A DNA stretch of 64,000 bases from Candidatus Scybalocola faecavium (GCA_018713145.1 DVFP01000026.1:94533-158532), one strand, 5' to 3'; shown: positions 33,093 to 42,434, counted from the first letter of the stretch. A program made the numbers and translations. The notes: a model not told the origin generated them from the sequence alone.

Positions 33093-34121
33093 TTACTGTA
33101 CTGAAACCTTTCCTGCCACAACCTGCTTATAATCCTCATAGTTGCGTTCAAGAAGGGACGGGGTATCCAGCCCGTAAGGACATTTAGACTTGCACTTGCC
33201 GCAGTGGAGGCAGTTTTCGATCATTTTCATCTTTTCCTGCCACTGAGGCGTCAGCCATGCCTGAGACGGAGCACGGCGCAGCATAAGGGACATGCGGGCG
33301 CAGTTATTGATCTCAATCCCTACAGGACATGGCATACAGTAGCCGCAGCCCCGGCAGAATTCTCCGGAAAGCATCTTCCGGTCATTTTCGATCAGCTCGC
33401 CAATCTCCGGGGTCATTTCCGGAGGACATGAAATATACGATAAAAACTCATCCAGCTCATTTTTCCGCTGTACGCCCCAGATCGGCAGCACATTATCATA
33501 CTGGGCCAGGTAAGCATAGGCAGCCGCCGAATTGGTGATCAGGCCGCCGGATAAAGCCTTCATGGCAATAAATCCCATTCCTGCTTCCTTACACATGGTG
33601 ACCAGTTCCACATCCTTCTCTGTAGCCAGATAGCAGAACGGAAACTGAAGAGTTTCATAAAGACCGGACTGGATAGCCTCCTTAGCTACGGCAAGACGGT
33701 GATTGGTAATGCCAATATGACGGATCTTTCCCTGGGCCTTTGCTTCCAGCATAGCCTCATAAAGGCCGGTGCCATCCCCGGGCTTAGGACAAAATGCCGG
33801 ATTATGGAACTGATAAATGTCGATATGATCCGTCTGAAGCTTTTCCAGGGAAGTTTCCAGATCCTTCCACAGGTCTTCACCGGTCTGCGCCGGCGTCTTT
33901 GTGGCAATATAGACCTGATCACGGATCCCCTTTAATGCCTCTCCCAGTTTTTCCTCACTGTCAGAGTAAGACCGGGCTGTGTCAAAGAAATTAATGCCGT
34001 TTTCATAGGCTTTCCGGATGAGAAATACTGCATCTTCTTTTGAGATTCTCTGAATAGGCAAAGCGCCAAATCCGTTTTTGTTCACTGTGATCCCGGTTTT
34101 TCCCAAAGTAACTTCTGTCAT
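33093..34121 (-). CDS. Aldo/keto reductase with C-terminal 4Fe-4S domain
   Basis: 342-residue oxidoreductase: AKR TIM barrel (about 1-255) with catalytic-type residues in FFDTARSYSDSEEKLG (Asp, Tyr) and FHNPAF (His), then a ferredoxin-like tail with two cysteine sets, CRGCGYCMPCPVG and CLHCGKCKSKCPYG. Such fused AKRs are frequent in anaerobes; substrate unknown. ATG at 34121 follows GGGAGTGG. It lies after glmS on the same strand with a hairpin in between. Confidence 0.88.
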   Translation of the reverse strand: MTEVTLGKTGITVNKNGFGALPIQRISKEDAVFLIRKAYENGINFFDTARSYSDSEEKLGEALKGIRDQVYIATKTPAQTGEDLWKDLETSLEKLQTDHIDIYQFHNPAFCPKPGDGTGLYEAMLEAKAQGKIRHIGITNHRLAVAKEAIQSGLYETLQFPFCYLATEKDVELVTMCKEAGMGFIAMKALSGGLITNSAAAYAYLAQYDNVLPIWGVQRKNELDEFLSYISCPPEMTPEIGELIENDRKMLSGEFCRGCGYCMPCPVGIEINNCARMSLMLRRAPSQAWLTPQWQEKMKMIENCLHCGKCKSKCPYGLDTPSLLERNYEDYKQVVAGKVSVQ

Positions 34122-34151
34122 TTGTATCCACTCCCATTGATTTAATATAAT

Positions 34152-34189
34152 CAGGCCCGGAGCCACAGCTGCCTGTATGCCCGGGCCTG
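34152..34189 (-). terminator. Hairpin after glmS
   Basis: CAGGCCCGG (34152-34160) pairs with CCGGGCCTG (34181-34189), 9 bp, GC-rich. On the minus strand it is followed by ATTATATTAAAT, a poor T-run, so termination may be partial. Confidence 0.55.
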
Positions 34190-34197
34190 AAAACTTT

Positions 34198-36024
34198 TTA
34201 TTCGACTGTTACGGATTTTGCCAGATTTCTCGGTTGATCTACATCATAACCTTTGGCCACTGCCACATAATAAGCAAACAGCTGCATTGGTATGGTAGCC
34301 ATCAGGCCTGTAAATAAAGGATACACTTTTGGTACATAAAATACAAAATCCGCGGTTTTTTCAATATCTTTATTGTCCTCATTCGTTACCGCAAGAACAA
34401 AGGCGCCCCGGCTCTTCACCTCAACCAGGTTGCTGACGATCTTTCCGTATAACGCTTCCTGGGTCACAAGACCCACCACCAGCGTACCATCCTCAATAAG
34501 GGCAATGGGACCGTGCTTTAACTCACCGGCAGCATACGCCTCTGAATGGACATAAGAAATTTCTTTTAATTTCAGAGAAGCTTCCAAAGCTGTGGCATAG
34601 TCAATGCCCCGGCCAAGGAAAAATACATTTTTCAGGCCAATATACCGGTTGGCCAGATACTGAATATCTTCTTTCTTTTCCAAAAGTTTTTCAATCTTTT
34701 CCGGAATGGCTTTTAATTCCCCAAGCATCTGTATGTAATCAGAATCCTCCAGTTTTCCCCGGATACGGCCAAAATACATACCTAAAAGATACAGGGCTGC
34801 CACCTGGCTTGTATAGCCTTTTGTCGTGGCCACAGCAATCTCCGGTCCTGCCCATGTGTACAGCACATCGTCTGCCTCTCTGGCAATAGAGCTTCCCACC
34901 ACATTAACAACAGCCAAGGTGCGGACGCCATGTTTTTTTGCCTCCCGCATGGCTGCCAGAGTATCGGCAGTCTCCCCGGACTGGCTGATAATGATCACAA
35001 GGCACTTCTCATCCAGGATAGGATTTCTGTACCTGAATTCTGATGCCAGATCCACCTCTACCGGGATCCGGGACAGCTGTTCTATTACATATTTTCCGGT
35101 CACCCCTGCATGATAAGCGGAACCGCAGGCAACGATAAATATCCTCTGGATCTGACACAGCTGCTCCGGTGTCATGTGAAGCTCATCAATGACGATCTCC
35201 CCGTCTTTAATTCTTGGATTAATGGTATCCCGGATAGCCTTCGGCTGCTCATGGATCTCTTTCATCATGAAATGCTCATAGCCGCCTTTTTCCGCAGCGG
35301 ACACATCCCACATCACTTCTGTAAGTTCCTTTTCCACAGGCTCCAGATCCATATTATAGATGGATACACTGTCTTTTTTAAGGCGAACGATCTCACCATC
35401 TTCAAGAATATAAACTTTACGGGTATATTTAAGCACCGCCGGAATATCGGATGCAATAAAATTTCCCTCATCAGACACACCAACGATCAGAGGGCTGTCT
35501 TTTTTGGCGGCAATGATCTCATCCGGATTATCTGCGCATAAGATCCCCAATGCATAAGAACCTTCCAGCCGTGTCAGCACTTTAGCCACAGTAGAAAGTA
35601 TATCCCCGTCAAAATAGTAATCCATCATCTGAGCCACGACCTCTGTATCTGTCTCAGACTGGAAAGTATAGCCCTTTCTTTCAAGACGTTTTTTCAGGGT
35701 CATGTAATTTTCAATAATTCCATTATGAACTACGGATATGCTCTCCGCGGAATTCATATGCGGATGGGAATTCACATCTGACGGCGCTCCGTGAGTCGCC
35801 CAACGGGTATGTCCGATTCCTATCTTTCCCTTTAAATCTGCTCCGTCATGACAAAGTGCCCGCAGATTTTTAATTTTTCCTTTAGTCTTTATAACATTAA
35901 TTTTTTCGCCGTTAAAAACTGCCAGTCCGGCAGAGTCGTATCCACGATACTCCAGCTTTCCAAGGCCTTCCAATAAAATAGGCGCAGCTTCATGAACGCC
36001 GATATATCCTACAATACCACACAT
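34198..36024 (-). CDS. glmS: Glutamine-fructose-6-phosphate aminotransferase GlmS
   Basis: First step of UDP-GlcNAc synthesis, 608 residues. The N-terminal glutaminase needs Cys at position 2, which fixes the start at the ATG at 36024 (MCGIVGYIG; GGAGG 8 bases upstream). Two SIS domains follow (SGETADTLAAMREAK, RGIDYATALEASLKLKE) and the C-terminal tail ends in NLAKSVTVE, as in all GlmS. The leader is too short for a glmS ribozyme. Confidence 0.97.
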   Translation of the reverse strand: MCGIVGYIGVHEAAPILLEGLGKLEYRGYDSAGLAVFNGEKINVIKTKGKIKNLRALCHDGADLKGKIGIGHTRWATHGAPSDVNSHPHMNSAESISVVHNGIIENYMTLKKRLERKGYTFQSETDTEVVAQMMDYYFDGDILSTVAKVLTRLEGSYALGILCADNPDEIIAAKKDSPLIVGVSDEGNFIASDIPAVLKYTRKVYILEDGEIVRLKKDSVSIYNMDLEPVEKELTEVMWDVSAAEKGGYEHFMMKEIHEQPKAIRDTINPRIKDGEIVIDELHMTPEQLCQIQRIFIVACGSAYHAGVTGKYVIEQLSRIPVEVDLASEFRYRNPILDEKCLVIIISQSGETADTLAAMREAKKHGVRTLAVVNVVGSSIAREADDVLYTWAGPEIAVATTKGYTSQVAALYLLGMYFGRIRGKLEDSDYIQMLGELKAIPEKIEKLLEKKEDIQYLANRYIGLKNVFFLGRGIDYATALEASLKLKEISYVHSEAYAAGELKHGPIALIEDGTLVVGLVTQEALYGKIVSNLVEVKSRGAFVLAVTNEDNKDIEKTADFVFYVPKVYPLFTGLMATIPMQLFAYYVAVAKGYDVDQPRNLAKSVTVE

Positions 36025-36060
36025 ATCTCTAACCTCCATTCAAGTCATAGGAACATGTAC

Positions 36061-36090
36061 TAACAGTTAATACATGCGTCTTAACTGTTA
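36061..36090. promoter_or_regulatory. Inverted repeat at the glmS transcription start
   Basis: TAACAGTTAA and TTAACTGTTA, perfect 10-bp arms separated by 10 bp. It sits on the predicted glmS +1, so it can be an operator or a 5' mRNA stem-loop. Confidence 0.55.
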
Positions 36091-36094
36091 CATC

Positions 36095-36123
36095 ATTGTA
36101 TCACGCCGGAAAATAATTGTCCA
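36095..36123 (-). promoter_or_regulatory. Promoter of glmS
   Basis: Minus-strand TGGACA (36118-36123), 17-bp spacer, TACAAT (36095-36100). The -35 box lies beside the topB stop. Confidence 0.62.
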
Positions 36124-36126
36124 TGT

Positions 36127-38160
36127 TCAGCTGGTTTTTTTATAAAATATCGCAGACGCATTAAACTTTTCCCGAACAGCATATTGATTATTCAGTCCCA
36201 GGACCCCCTGAGTCCTGGACACAATAAACTGCTCCAGCTTTTTCATATATTCATCCGGCGTAATGCTTCCTTCAGCCACATAGGTCAGTCCTTTTTCCCA
36301 GCTGGCCGTCAGTTCCGGATTCAGGAGAGATCGAATGGAGGAATCCACCACATCATAGACCATCTCTCCCAGCTGGGTAGGGGTAATGATCTGGGTTTTT
36401 TTATTTAAAGCCAGATATTTAATGGTCATAAGCTTTTTTAAGATTTCCGCCCGGGTGGCACTTGTGCCGATACCGCTGCCCTTGATCTGTGCCCGGAGCT
36501 CTTCATCTTCAATAAGCTGTCCCGCGTTTTCCATCGCCAGGATCATGGAACCGGAATTATACCGCTTTGGCGGCGAAGTTTCCCCTTCCTTTATAAATAT
36601 GCGGCGGATATTAAGGTTATCCCCTTTTTTCAATTTTTTTAACGCTTCAAGAAAAGCAGTATCACACTTAACATCTTCTGTGGCATCCTTGTCCTGCTTT
36701 TCTTTTTCCCCCTCATTTGCCGCTCCGGATTCTTTGGCCTTTTTCCCGCTGTCTGCCACTTTTAAATAGCCCTCTTCCAGAAGAACTTTAAAACTGGCAT
36801 ACACATATTCTGAACCAATGCTGCACACCAGGGATACTTTCTGGTATACGGCCGGGGGATAAAAAATACTTAAAAAACGCCTTACAATGGTCATATAGAC
36901 CCCGTATTTCTGAGGCGTAAGGCTCCTTAAGGCCCCAAGGCCCTGACCGGTAGGGATAATGGCATAATGATCGGTGATCTGCTTGTCGTTCACATAGCGG
37001 GTGGACGCGATCTTTTTATAACTGCCCATTTCCAGGACCTGGGACGCAAAATCACCAAGACCATCCAGCCCTTTAAGACCGGCAATATTTTTATGGATCT
37101 CCTTAGCCACTGCTGTGGAAAGAACACGGGCATCGGTTCTTGGGTATGTGACCAGTTTTTTTTCGTAAAGCTCCTGGACGATCTTAAGGGTTTCATCCGG
37201 ACTGATCTTAAACATTCGGGAACATTCATTCTGAAGCTCTGCCAGGTTATAAAGGAGGGGCGGATTTTTCTTTTCTTTTTTCCGCTCCACACTCTCAACC
37301 CTGGCCAGGTAAGGATCCGTCCCTTCTAATAAGGCAACAAGAGCCTGGGCATCCTCCTTTTTCTTAAATCCATTTTCCTTATACAATGCCGGCGTTCCGA
37401 AATATCTGGATTTTTCCTGGACGCGCCACTCTGCCTCAAATTCCCGTTCATTTAAAGCCAGAGCTGTCAGCACACGGTAAAAGGGGGTTTTTACAAAGCT
37501 GCGGATTTCCCGCTCCCGGCGCACTACCATTCCCAAAACACAGGTCATGACCCGGCCTACGGAAAGGACTGTATAGCGGGTATGCATAAAATTCGAAATA
37601 TTTTGACCATATTTTAAAGTCAGAAGCCGTGAAAAATTAATCCCCATCAGGTAATCTTCCTTTGCCCGAAGATAGGCAGACGCAGAAAGATTATCATATT
37701 CCGACAGATCCTTAGCCTCCCGGATCCCCCGCAGGATCTCCTCCTCAGTCTGGGAATCGATCCACACACGAAGGCGCTTTTTCCCGTGGACACCAGCCAT
37801 CTGCTCTACCAGACGATAGATGTACTCGCCTTCCCGTCCCGAGTCTGTACATACATAAATCGTATCCACATCGGGGCGGTTTAAAAGGGAGCTGACAATA
37901 TCAAACTGTTTTTTCACATCTTTGATGACTTCATACTTAAATTCTTTAGGAATAAAAGGCAGCGTGTCCAAAGACCATCGTTTCAGCCGGGCATCATAGA
38001 TTTCCGGATAACTCATAGTGACCAAATGCCCTACGCACCAGGTTACAATGGCATTTTCCGATTCCACGTAACCATCACGGTTTCTTCCATCCACCTTAAG
38101 GGCTTTGGCAAATTCTCTGGCCACACTGGGCTTTTCTGCAATATAAACTGCTTTTGGCAT
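36127..38160 (-). CDS. topB: DNA topoisomerase III (type IA)
   Basis: 677-residue type IA topoisomerase. TOPRIM domain with AEKPSVARE (Glu) and TDSGREGE (DxD-type acidic pair), active-site Tyr in LVTYPRTDARVLS, and GIGTSATRAEIL. There are no zinc-finger cysteines at the C-terminus, as in short TopB forms. A low-complexity Lys/Glu/Asp-rich insertion is seen in the middle (DSGKKAKESG to QDKDATED). It decatenates replication intermediates. GAGGATG precedes the ATG. Confidence 0.92.
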   Translation of the reverse strand: MPKAVYIAEKPSVAREFAKALKVDGRNRDGYVESENAIVTWCVGHLVTMSYPEIYDARLKRWSLDTLPFIPKEFKYEVIKDVKKQFDIVSSLLNRPDVDTIYVCTDSGREGEYIYRLVEQMAGVHGKKRLRVWIDSQTEEEILRGIREAKDLSEYDNLSASAYLRAKEDYLMGINFSRLLTLKYGQNISNFMHTRYTVLSVGRVMTCVLGMVVRREREIRSFVKTPFYRVLTALALNEREFEAEWRVQEKSRYFGTPALYKENGFKKKEDAQALVALLEGTDPYLARVESVERKKEKKNPPLLYNLAELQNECSRMFKISPDETLKIVQELYEKKLVTYPRTDARVLSTAVAKEIHKNIAGLKGLDGLGDFASQVLEMGSYKKIASTRYVNDKQITDHYAIIPTGQGLGALRSLTPQKYGVYMTIVRRFLSIFYPPAVYQKVSLVCSIGSEYVYASFKVLLEEGYLKVADSGKKAKESGAANEGEKEKQDKDATEDVKCDTAFLEALKKLKKGDNLNIRRIFIKEGETSPPKRYNSGSMILAMENAGQLIEDEELRAQIKGSGIGTSATRAEILKKLMTIKYLALNKKTQIITPTQLGEMVYDVVDSSIRSLLNPELTASWEKGLTYVAEGSITPDEYMKKLEQFIVSRTQGVLGLNNQYAVREKFNASAIFYKKTS

Positions 38161-38347
38161 ATCATCCTCTTTTCTAAAACGTTACTGTACGAAAAGCGGC
38201 CAGCAACATGCGGGTTTTCCCCGGCTTTTTAAATTTCTCACCATTGGGGTATTATAGCACGAACCGGGCCAATTCTCAAGAGCGCAGTCCGGCAGCGCCG
38301 GCACACAGATACCGGTCCGGCCGTCAAAACTGCCGCAACAATAACTG

Positions 38348-38387
38348 CAGCCGGGTTACTGTTACAAAGTAAACAATAACCCGGCTG
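38348..38387 (-). terminator. Hairpin after the sensor kinase gene
   Basis: CAGCCGGGTTA pairs with TAACCCGGCTG and an inner TGTT/AACA; GC-rich stem of about 16 bp. There is no good T-run on either side. Confidence 0.5.
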
Positions 38388-38399
38388 TGCATAAAAACT

Positions 38400-39722
38400 C
38401 TATAAAAGTACAGTAATCTTTGTACCCTTTCCCTCTTCACTTTCCAGTGAAATTTTTCCGTCATGATATTCTACTACATGCTTAACAATGGCCAGCCCCA
38501 GTCCCGTTCCTCCGGTCTGGCGGGAATGGCTTTTATCCACCCGGTAAAAACGCTCGAATACCCGATCCAAATGTTCCTTTGGAATACCGATGCCTGTATC
38601 CTCCACAACAATCCGGGCTCTGTCCATTTCCCGGCTGATCCTGACATGGACGCTGCCTCCCGGCTGATTATACTTAATGGCATTTTCACAAAGATTATAA
38701 AAAAGCTCGTCAATCATTTGAGGGACACCCTGGATCACCGCTTCTTTCCCCTGGACGTCCAGGGAGACTTTGTATTTTTGAGCAACCGTTTCCAATCTCT
38801 GACACACATCCTCAGCCATTGCATGGAGATCGACCGGTTCTTTTTCAATACCGATCTTGCGTTCATCCAGCCTGGAAATTTTTATAATATCATTCACCAA
38901 GCCAATCAGTCTTGCGGCCTCTTTATAGATTTTTTCCGCAAACACCGGAACATCTCCCGCCTGGACCATACCATCCTTCATCAATTCAGCATAACCGGAA
39001 ATAGATGTAAGAGGCGTCTTAAGTTCGTGAGACACATTGGCTGAAAATTCACGGCGCATTTTTTCATTTTTCTGCCGCTCTTCGTTTTGCCTGTGGATCC
39101 TGGCCAGCAAAGGTTCTAATTCTTCATATGGGCAGCCATTTTCCGGCTTTACCAGATCCAGATTATTAATCGGCCTTACAATGGCGTCTGTCATACGGTG
39201 CGCCAGGATCATTACAATAATGATAAAGATAAGAAGAATCACCAGCAGCACCGGAAGCATGGAAATATACAGGGCATAGACGCTGTCTGTGCTCATGCTC
39301 ATCCGCAGCACTGTCCCATCCTGGAGCAGGACAGCATAATAAATGGTCCGCTCTTTCAAAGTTGTTGATTGGCGCACTGATGAGGATGCCCCTTCCTCCA
39401 GGGCTTCCCTGACTTCCGGACGATTTTTATGATTTTCCATTGTCCTCCAGTCCTCGCGGCTGTCAAACATGACGGTGCCGTCAGCAGCAATCCAGGTGAT
39501 CCTGGAGCCATCCATACTGTCCAGCCGTTCAAAATAGGAAAGCGCTTCTTCCTGAGAAGGCATTTCATTAGCCATTTCCGCAAGAAACCATGTTTCATTG
39601 CGCACATACTGTTCTGTCTGCCTTCCATAGACAACGTTAAATAAAAAGAATAAAAAAGTATAGGCCAGGATACAGATCCCACCGGCCAGAAAGCACATGT
39701 TTTTAAAAATACGTTTTTTCAT
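38400..39722 (-). CDS. phoR: Sensor histidine kinase (PhoR-like)
   Basis: 440 residues: TM helix 9-31, extracytoplasmic sensor (about 32-150), TM helix 151-174, HAMP-like linker, HisKA domain with H232 in ANVSHELKTPLTS, and HATPase with NAIKYN, DTGIGIP and GGTGLGLAIVKH. It overlaps the response regulator by 4 bp and follows an NptA-type phosphate transporter with Pho-like boxes, so a PhoR role is inferred from context. PhoR identity is not proven by the kinase sequence itself. Confidence 0.85.
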   Translation of the reverse strand: MKKRIFKNMCFLAGGICILAYTFLFFLFNVVYGRQTEQYVRNETWFLAEMANEMPSQEEALSYFERLDSMDGSRITWIAADGTVMFDSREDWRTMENHKNRPEVREALEEGASSSVRQSTTLKERTIYYAVLLQDGTVLRMSMSTDSVYALYISMLPVLLVILLIFIIIVMILAHRMTDAIVRPINNLDLVKPENGCPYEELEPLLARIHRQNEERQKNEKMRREFSANVSHELKTPLTSISGYAELMKDGMVQAGDVPVFAEKIYKEAARLIGLVNDIIKISRLDERKIGIEKEPVDLHAMAEDVCQRLETVAQKYKVSLDVQGKEAVIQGVPQMIDELFYNLCENAIKYNQPGGSVHVRISREMDRARIVVEDTGIGIPKEHLDRVFERFYRVDKSHSRQTGGTGLGLAIVKHVVEYHDGKISLESEEGKGTKITVLL

Positions 39723-40402
39723 GACCGGCTCTCCAGCTTATAGCCTACTCCCCGGATCGTAACGATCATGGAACCTGCATCCCCAAGCTTTTGACGGAGC
39801 ATCCCAATGTGTACATCTACAGTACGGCTTTCACATTCATAATCCATATTCCAAACAGTATCCAAAAGTTTTTCCCGGGTCATAACCAGATCCTTATTTT
39901 TCATAAGGCAGTCTAAAAGTTCAAATTCTTTATAGGTCAGTTCCACAGGACGATCATCTACCAGCACAGTATGTTTTTTCCGGTTTAACGCAAGTCTTCC
40001 GGTAGTAATGATCTCATCCTGGGTATTTTCATTGCTCCGGCGCAGCACGGCCTTGATCCGGGACACAAGCTCCATAACGCCAAAAGGTTTCGTTACATAA
40101 TCATCCGCTCCCTGGTCCAGACCAATCACCTTATCATACTCTGTGGATTTTGCTGTCAGCATGATGACTGGAATATTTTTATATTTATCATCTTTTTTCA
40201 GTTTCCGAAGCACTGAGATCCCGTCCTCATCAGGGAGCATCACATCCAGTAAAATCAAGTTCGGAAGCACACTTTTGATCCCCCGGTAAAAGTCTCTGGC
40301 ATTTTCAAAGCCAATCGTCTGAAATCCGGATGCTTTCAGGGCATAGATCACCAGCTCACGGATATTGGCATCATCTTCAATATAATAAATTGTTTTTTCC
40401 AT
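39719..40402 (-). CDS. phoP: OmpR/PhoB-family response regulator
   Basis: 227 residues: receiver with acidic pair in YYIEDDAN, phospho-acceptor D53 in LILLDVMLP, switch residues in MLTAKST and YVTKPFG, and a C-terminal winged helix (RTVDVHIGMLRQKLGD). The ATG at 40402 is preferred (AGGAGG 11 bases upstream); a TTG at 40408 is the alternative. It is 15 bases after the NptA gene and coupled to the kinase, so nptA-phoP-phoR is one operon. Confidence 0.88.
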   Translation of the reverse strand: MEKTIYYIEDDANIRELVIYALKASGFQTIGFENARDFYRGIKSVLPNLILLDVMLPDEDGISVLRKLKKDDKYKNIPVIMLTAKSTEYDKVIGLDQGADDYVTKPFGVMELVSRIKAVLRRSNENTQDEIITTGRLALNRKKHTVLVDDRPVELTYKEFELLDCLMKNKDLVMTREKLLDTVWNMDYECESRTVDVHIGMLRQKLGDAGSMIVTIRGVGYKLESRS

Positions 40403-40417
40403 TTCCAATCGTTCCTC

Positions 40418-42073
40418 CTATAATTCATTTTTTACATAACCGGCAATATTGTCGGCATGATCGGCAATCCTTTCCAAATTCGTCAGAATGTCCAGGAATA
40501 CTACGCCGGATCGGGGATCACACAGGTTTGCGGCAAGACGCTCGATATGTTTTTCCCGCAGTTCCCCTTCCACATAGTCTACCTGCTCCTCATATTCCCT
40601 GGCTTTTGTTACATAACCCATCATTGGATTTTGCCGGGCTCTCAGAGCATACACCATGCTGTTAGTCACATATTCCATAAGGCCCTGAAGTTCCTTGCCT
40701 GCTGTCCTGGAAAATTCAATATGATTTTTTACTTTAAATTGAGCCAGCTCAGCCAGATTTTCCGCATGGTCACCGATACGCTCAATGTCACTGACGGTAT
40801 AAAATAAATGGTTTATCGTCTGGTGCTGCCTTTCCGACAGAGAAAGTCCGGAAACCTTTACCAGATAGTCTGAAATTTCCCGTGCCATTTGATCTATATC
40901 TTTTTCATATTCATAGACCAAACGGATCTTTTCCTGACTGTTAAACAAGCAGGCATCAAAAGAGAGCTTCACGCTTTCATAAGTCATCTGGCCCATGCGT
41001 ATCACCTCGGAAACCGTATTTTCTACTGCAAATGCCGGATTCCCCAGGATCCGTTCATCTAAATGGCGCAAGGCGATCCCCTTTTCCTCCCGGGTATTGT
41101 CTGCATTTTTCTTTTTCACCATGATTCCGGTCAGACGGACCAACTGTCCGGCAAAAGGGAAAAGCAAAGCTGTATTGGCAATGTTAAATATGGAATGAAA
41201 TGCTGCGATCTCCACACTTCCCATTCCGGACCAGGCAAAGGCCGGATTTGCATAAAAAATCACACCCATTATGGCTCCAAAGATCAAAACGCCTAACCCG
41301 TTAAAAAGAAAATGGATCAGCGCCGCCCTTTTCGCCGTGCGGTGAGCGCCGATACTGGAAAACAACGCCGTCACACAGGACCCCAGATTTTGTCCCAGCA
41401 TAATAAATATCCCGCTGTTCCACGAAACAATACCGCACATCGATAAAACCTGCAAAATCCCCACAGAGGCGCCGGAACTTTGGAACACTGCCGTTATTAC
41501 AAGCCCTGCCAATATGCCAAGGAAGGGATTTTCTCCCATAGCATGAAAGGTATCTACCACCAGGGGCGCTCCTCTGTAAGGACTGATGGCGCTATACATA
41601 AATGACACACCAATAAAGAGGATTCCCAGACCTGCCATAATCTCGCCAGCCTGGCGTTTTCCCTCCTTCCGGGCAAACACCAGTATAAACGCACCTATAC
41701 CAATAAGAAGGGGAGCAAAAAAATCCGGCTTCAGGACAAACCCCCAGGCATCTACGGAAACGATCCAGCTTGTCACGGTAGTTCCTATATTGGCTCCCAT
41801 AATGACCCCTACAGCCTGGGCCAGATCCATAATACCCGCATTTACAAAGCCTACGACCATGACTGTTGTAGCTGAAGAGCTTTGGAGGACAGCCGTAACG
41901 GCGATACCTGCCAAAACCGCCATAAAACGGTTTTTCGTTAATACCTGCATTAAGCGTTTTGTTTTATTTCCTGCGGATTTTTGGAGTCCATCGGACATGA
42001 CATGCATTCCGTACAGGAACATTCCAAGACCGCCAATGAACCGAAAGATCATTTCTACATCCTGCAAAGACAT
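40418..42073 (-). CDS. Na/Pi cotransporter family protein with PhoU domain
   Basis: 551-residue NptA/YjbB-type protein: about eight membrane helices with the two inverted QSSS repeats (VLQSSSATT and VFQSSGASVG) that bind Na and phosphate, then a cytoplasmic PhoU-like four-helix domain (about 340-545). It imports or exports phosphate with Na. AGGAGATGG precedes the ATG. It heads the operon with phoP and phoR, and the promoter carries TTTACA boxes. Confidence 0.9.
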   Translation of the reverse strand: MSLQDVEMIFRFIGGLGMFLYGMHVMSDGLQKSAGNKTKRLMQVLTKNRFMAVLAGIAVTAVLQSSSATTVMVVGFVNAGIMDLAQAVGVIMGANIGTTVTSWIVSVDAWGFVLKPDFFAPLLIGIGAFILVFARKEGKRQAGEIMAGLGILFIGVSFMYSAISPYRGAPLVVDTFHAMGENPFLGILAGLVITAVFQSSGASVGILQVLSMCGIVSWNSGIFIMLGQNLGSCVTALFSSIGAHRTAKRAALIHFLFNGLGVLIFGAIMGVIFYANPAFAWSGMGSVEIAAFHSIFNIANTALLFPFAGQLVRLTGIMVKKKNADNTREEKGIALRHLDERILGNPAFAVENTVSEVIRMGQMTYESVKLSFDACLFNSQEKIRLVYEYEKDIDQMAREISDYLVKVSGLSLSERQHQTINHLFYTVSDIERIGDHAENLAELAQFKVKNHIEFSRTAGKELQGLMEYVTNSMVYALRARQNPMMGYVTKAREYEEQVDYVEGELREKHIERLAANLCDPRSGVVFLDILTNLERIADHADNIAGYVKNEL

Positions 42074-42143
42074 ATCCCATCTCCTGTAAATTTATTTTTA
42101 TTCTGCCATACAAAGCCTTCACATTCAGGCCCCATCAGGGCAG

Positions 42144-42225
42144 ATATAATTTGAACATATCCAGTATAAACAGATTTTGTAAAGTTTGAACACCCATTTT
42201 GTAAAATTAATGTAAAATATGTAAA
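42144..42225 (-). promoter_or_regulatory. Pho-box-like array and promoter of nptA-phoPR
   Basis: On the minus strand TTTACA occurs at 42211-42216, 42200-42205 and 42178-42183: spacing 11 and 22 bp, with a degenerate copy at the missing 11-bp step and another TTTACA at 42220-42225. This is the TT(A/T/C)ACA direct-repeat pattern of Bacillus PhoP sites. Candidate -10 boxes are TATACT (42163-42168) and TTATAT (42144-42149). Confidence 0.65.
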
Positions 42226-42302
42226 TTTCTTGTTACTTTTCACCTAAGATAACGTGCCGGGAGAAAGGCCGGTTTAAACTGTCACTTACCGCCGGCTTTT
42301 CG

Positions 42303-42331
42303 TTGCAACCTGTATTCTTATGACGTATAAT
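42303..42331 (+). promoter_or_regulatory. Sigma-A promoter of the beta-CASP nuclease
   Basis: TTGCAA (42303-42308), 17-bp spacer, TATAAT (42326-42331), leader about 96 nt. Confidence 0.75.
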
Positions 42332-42382
42332 AAAAGTATCTTACAGATACAAGGGGCAAAAGGGATTTTTCCCTGCAACGCC

Positions 42383-42403
42383 ACGGATTTTAATCCGTTT
42401 TTT
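42383..42403 (+). terminator. Attenuator-like terminator in the nuclease leader
   Basis: ACGGATT-TT-AATCCGT (42383-42398) followed at once by a T-run to 42403, about 30 bases before the start codon at 42435 and after the promoter at 42303. As placed it would stop most transcripts before the gene unless relieved. Confidence 0.65.
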
Positions 42404-42434
42404 CTTAAGAAATTCCAAAAAAGGAGGGTCATTG

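Larger units (their letters stand above)
42074..42434. other. Divergent intergenic region nptA / beta-CASP nuclease (361 bp)
   Basis: Left part: nptA promoter with the TTTACA box array (42178-42225). Centre: a GC-rich CCGG hairpin (about 42256-42297). Right part: plus-strand promoter (42303-42331), two small hairpins (GTATC-TTACA-GATAC; AGGGA/TCCCT) and a terminator-like stem with T-run at 42383-42403, all in the leader of the nuclease gene. Confidence 0.65.

Noticed and set aside
34198..36039. Upstream start of GlmS at 36039
   Set aside because: Cys must be residue 2 after Met removal for glutaminase activity, which fixes the start at 36024.
36025..36126. glmS ribozyme
   Set aside because: Only 102 bp separate topB and glmS, and no conserved ribozyme core was seen; the ribozyme needs about 150 nt or more.
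38161..38399. Possible tRNA or riboswitch between topB and the sensor kinase
   Set aside because: Only short GC-rich hairpins; no cloverleaf, CCA end or known aptamer core was seen.
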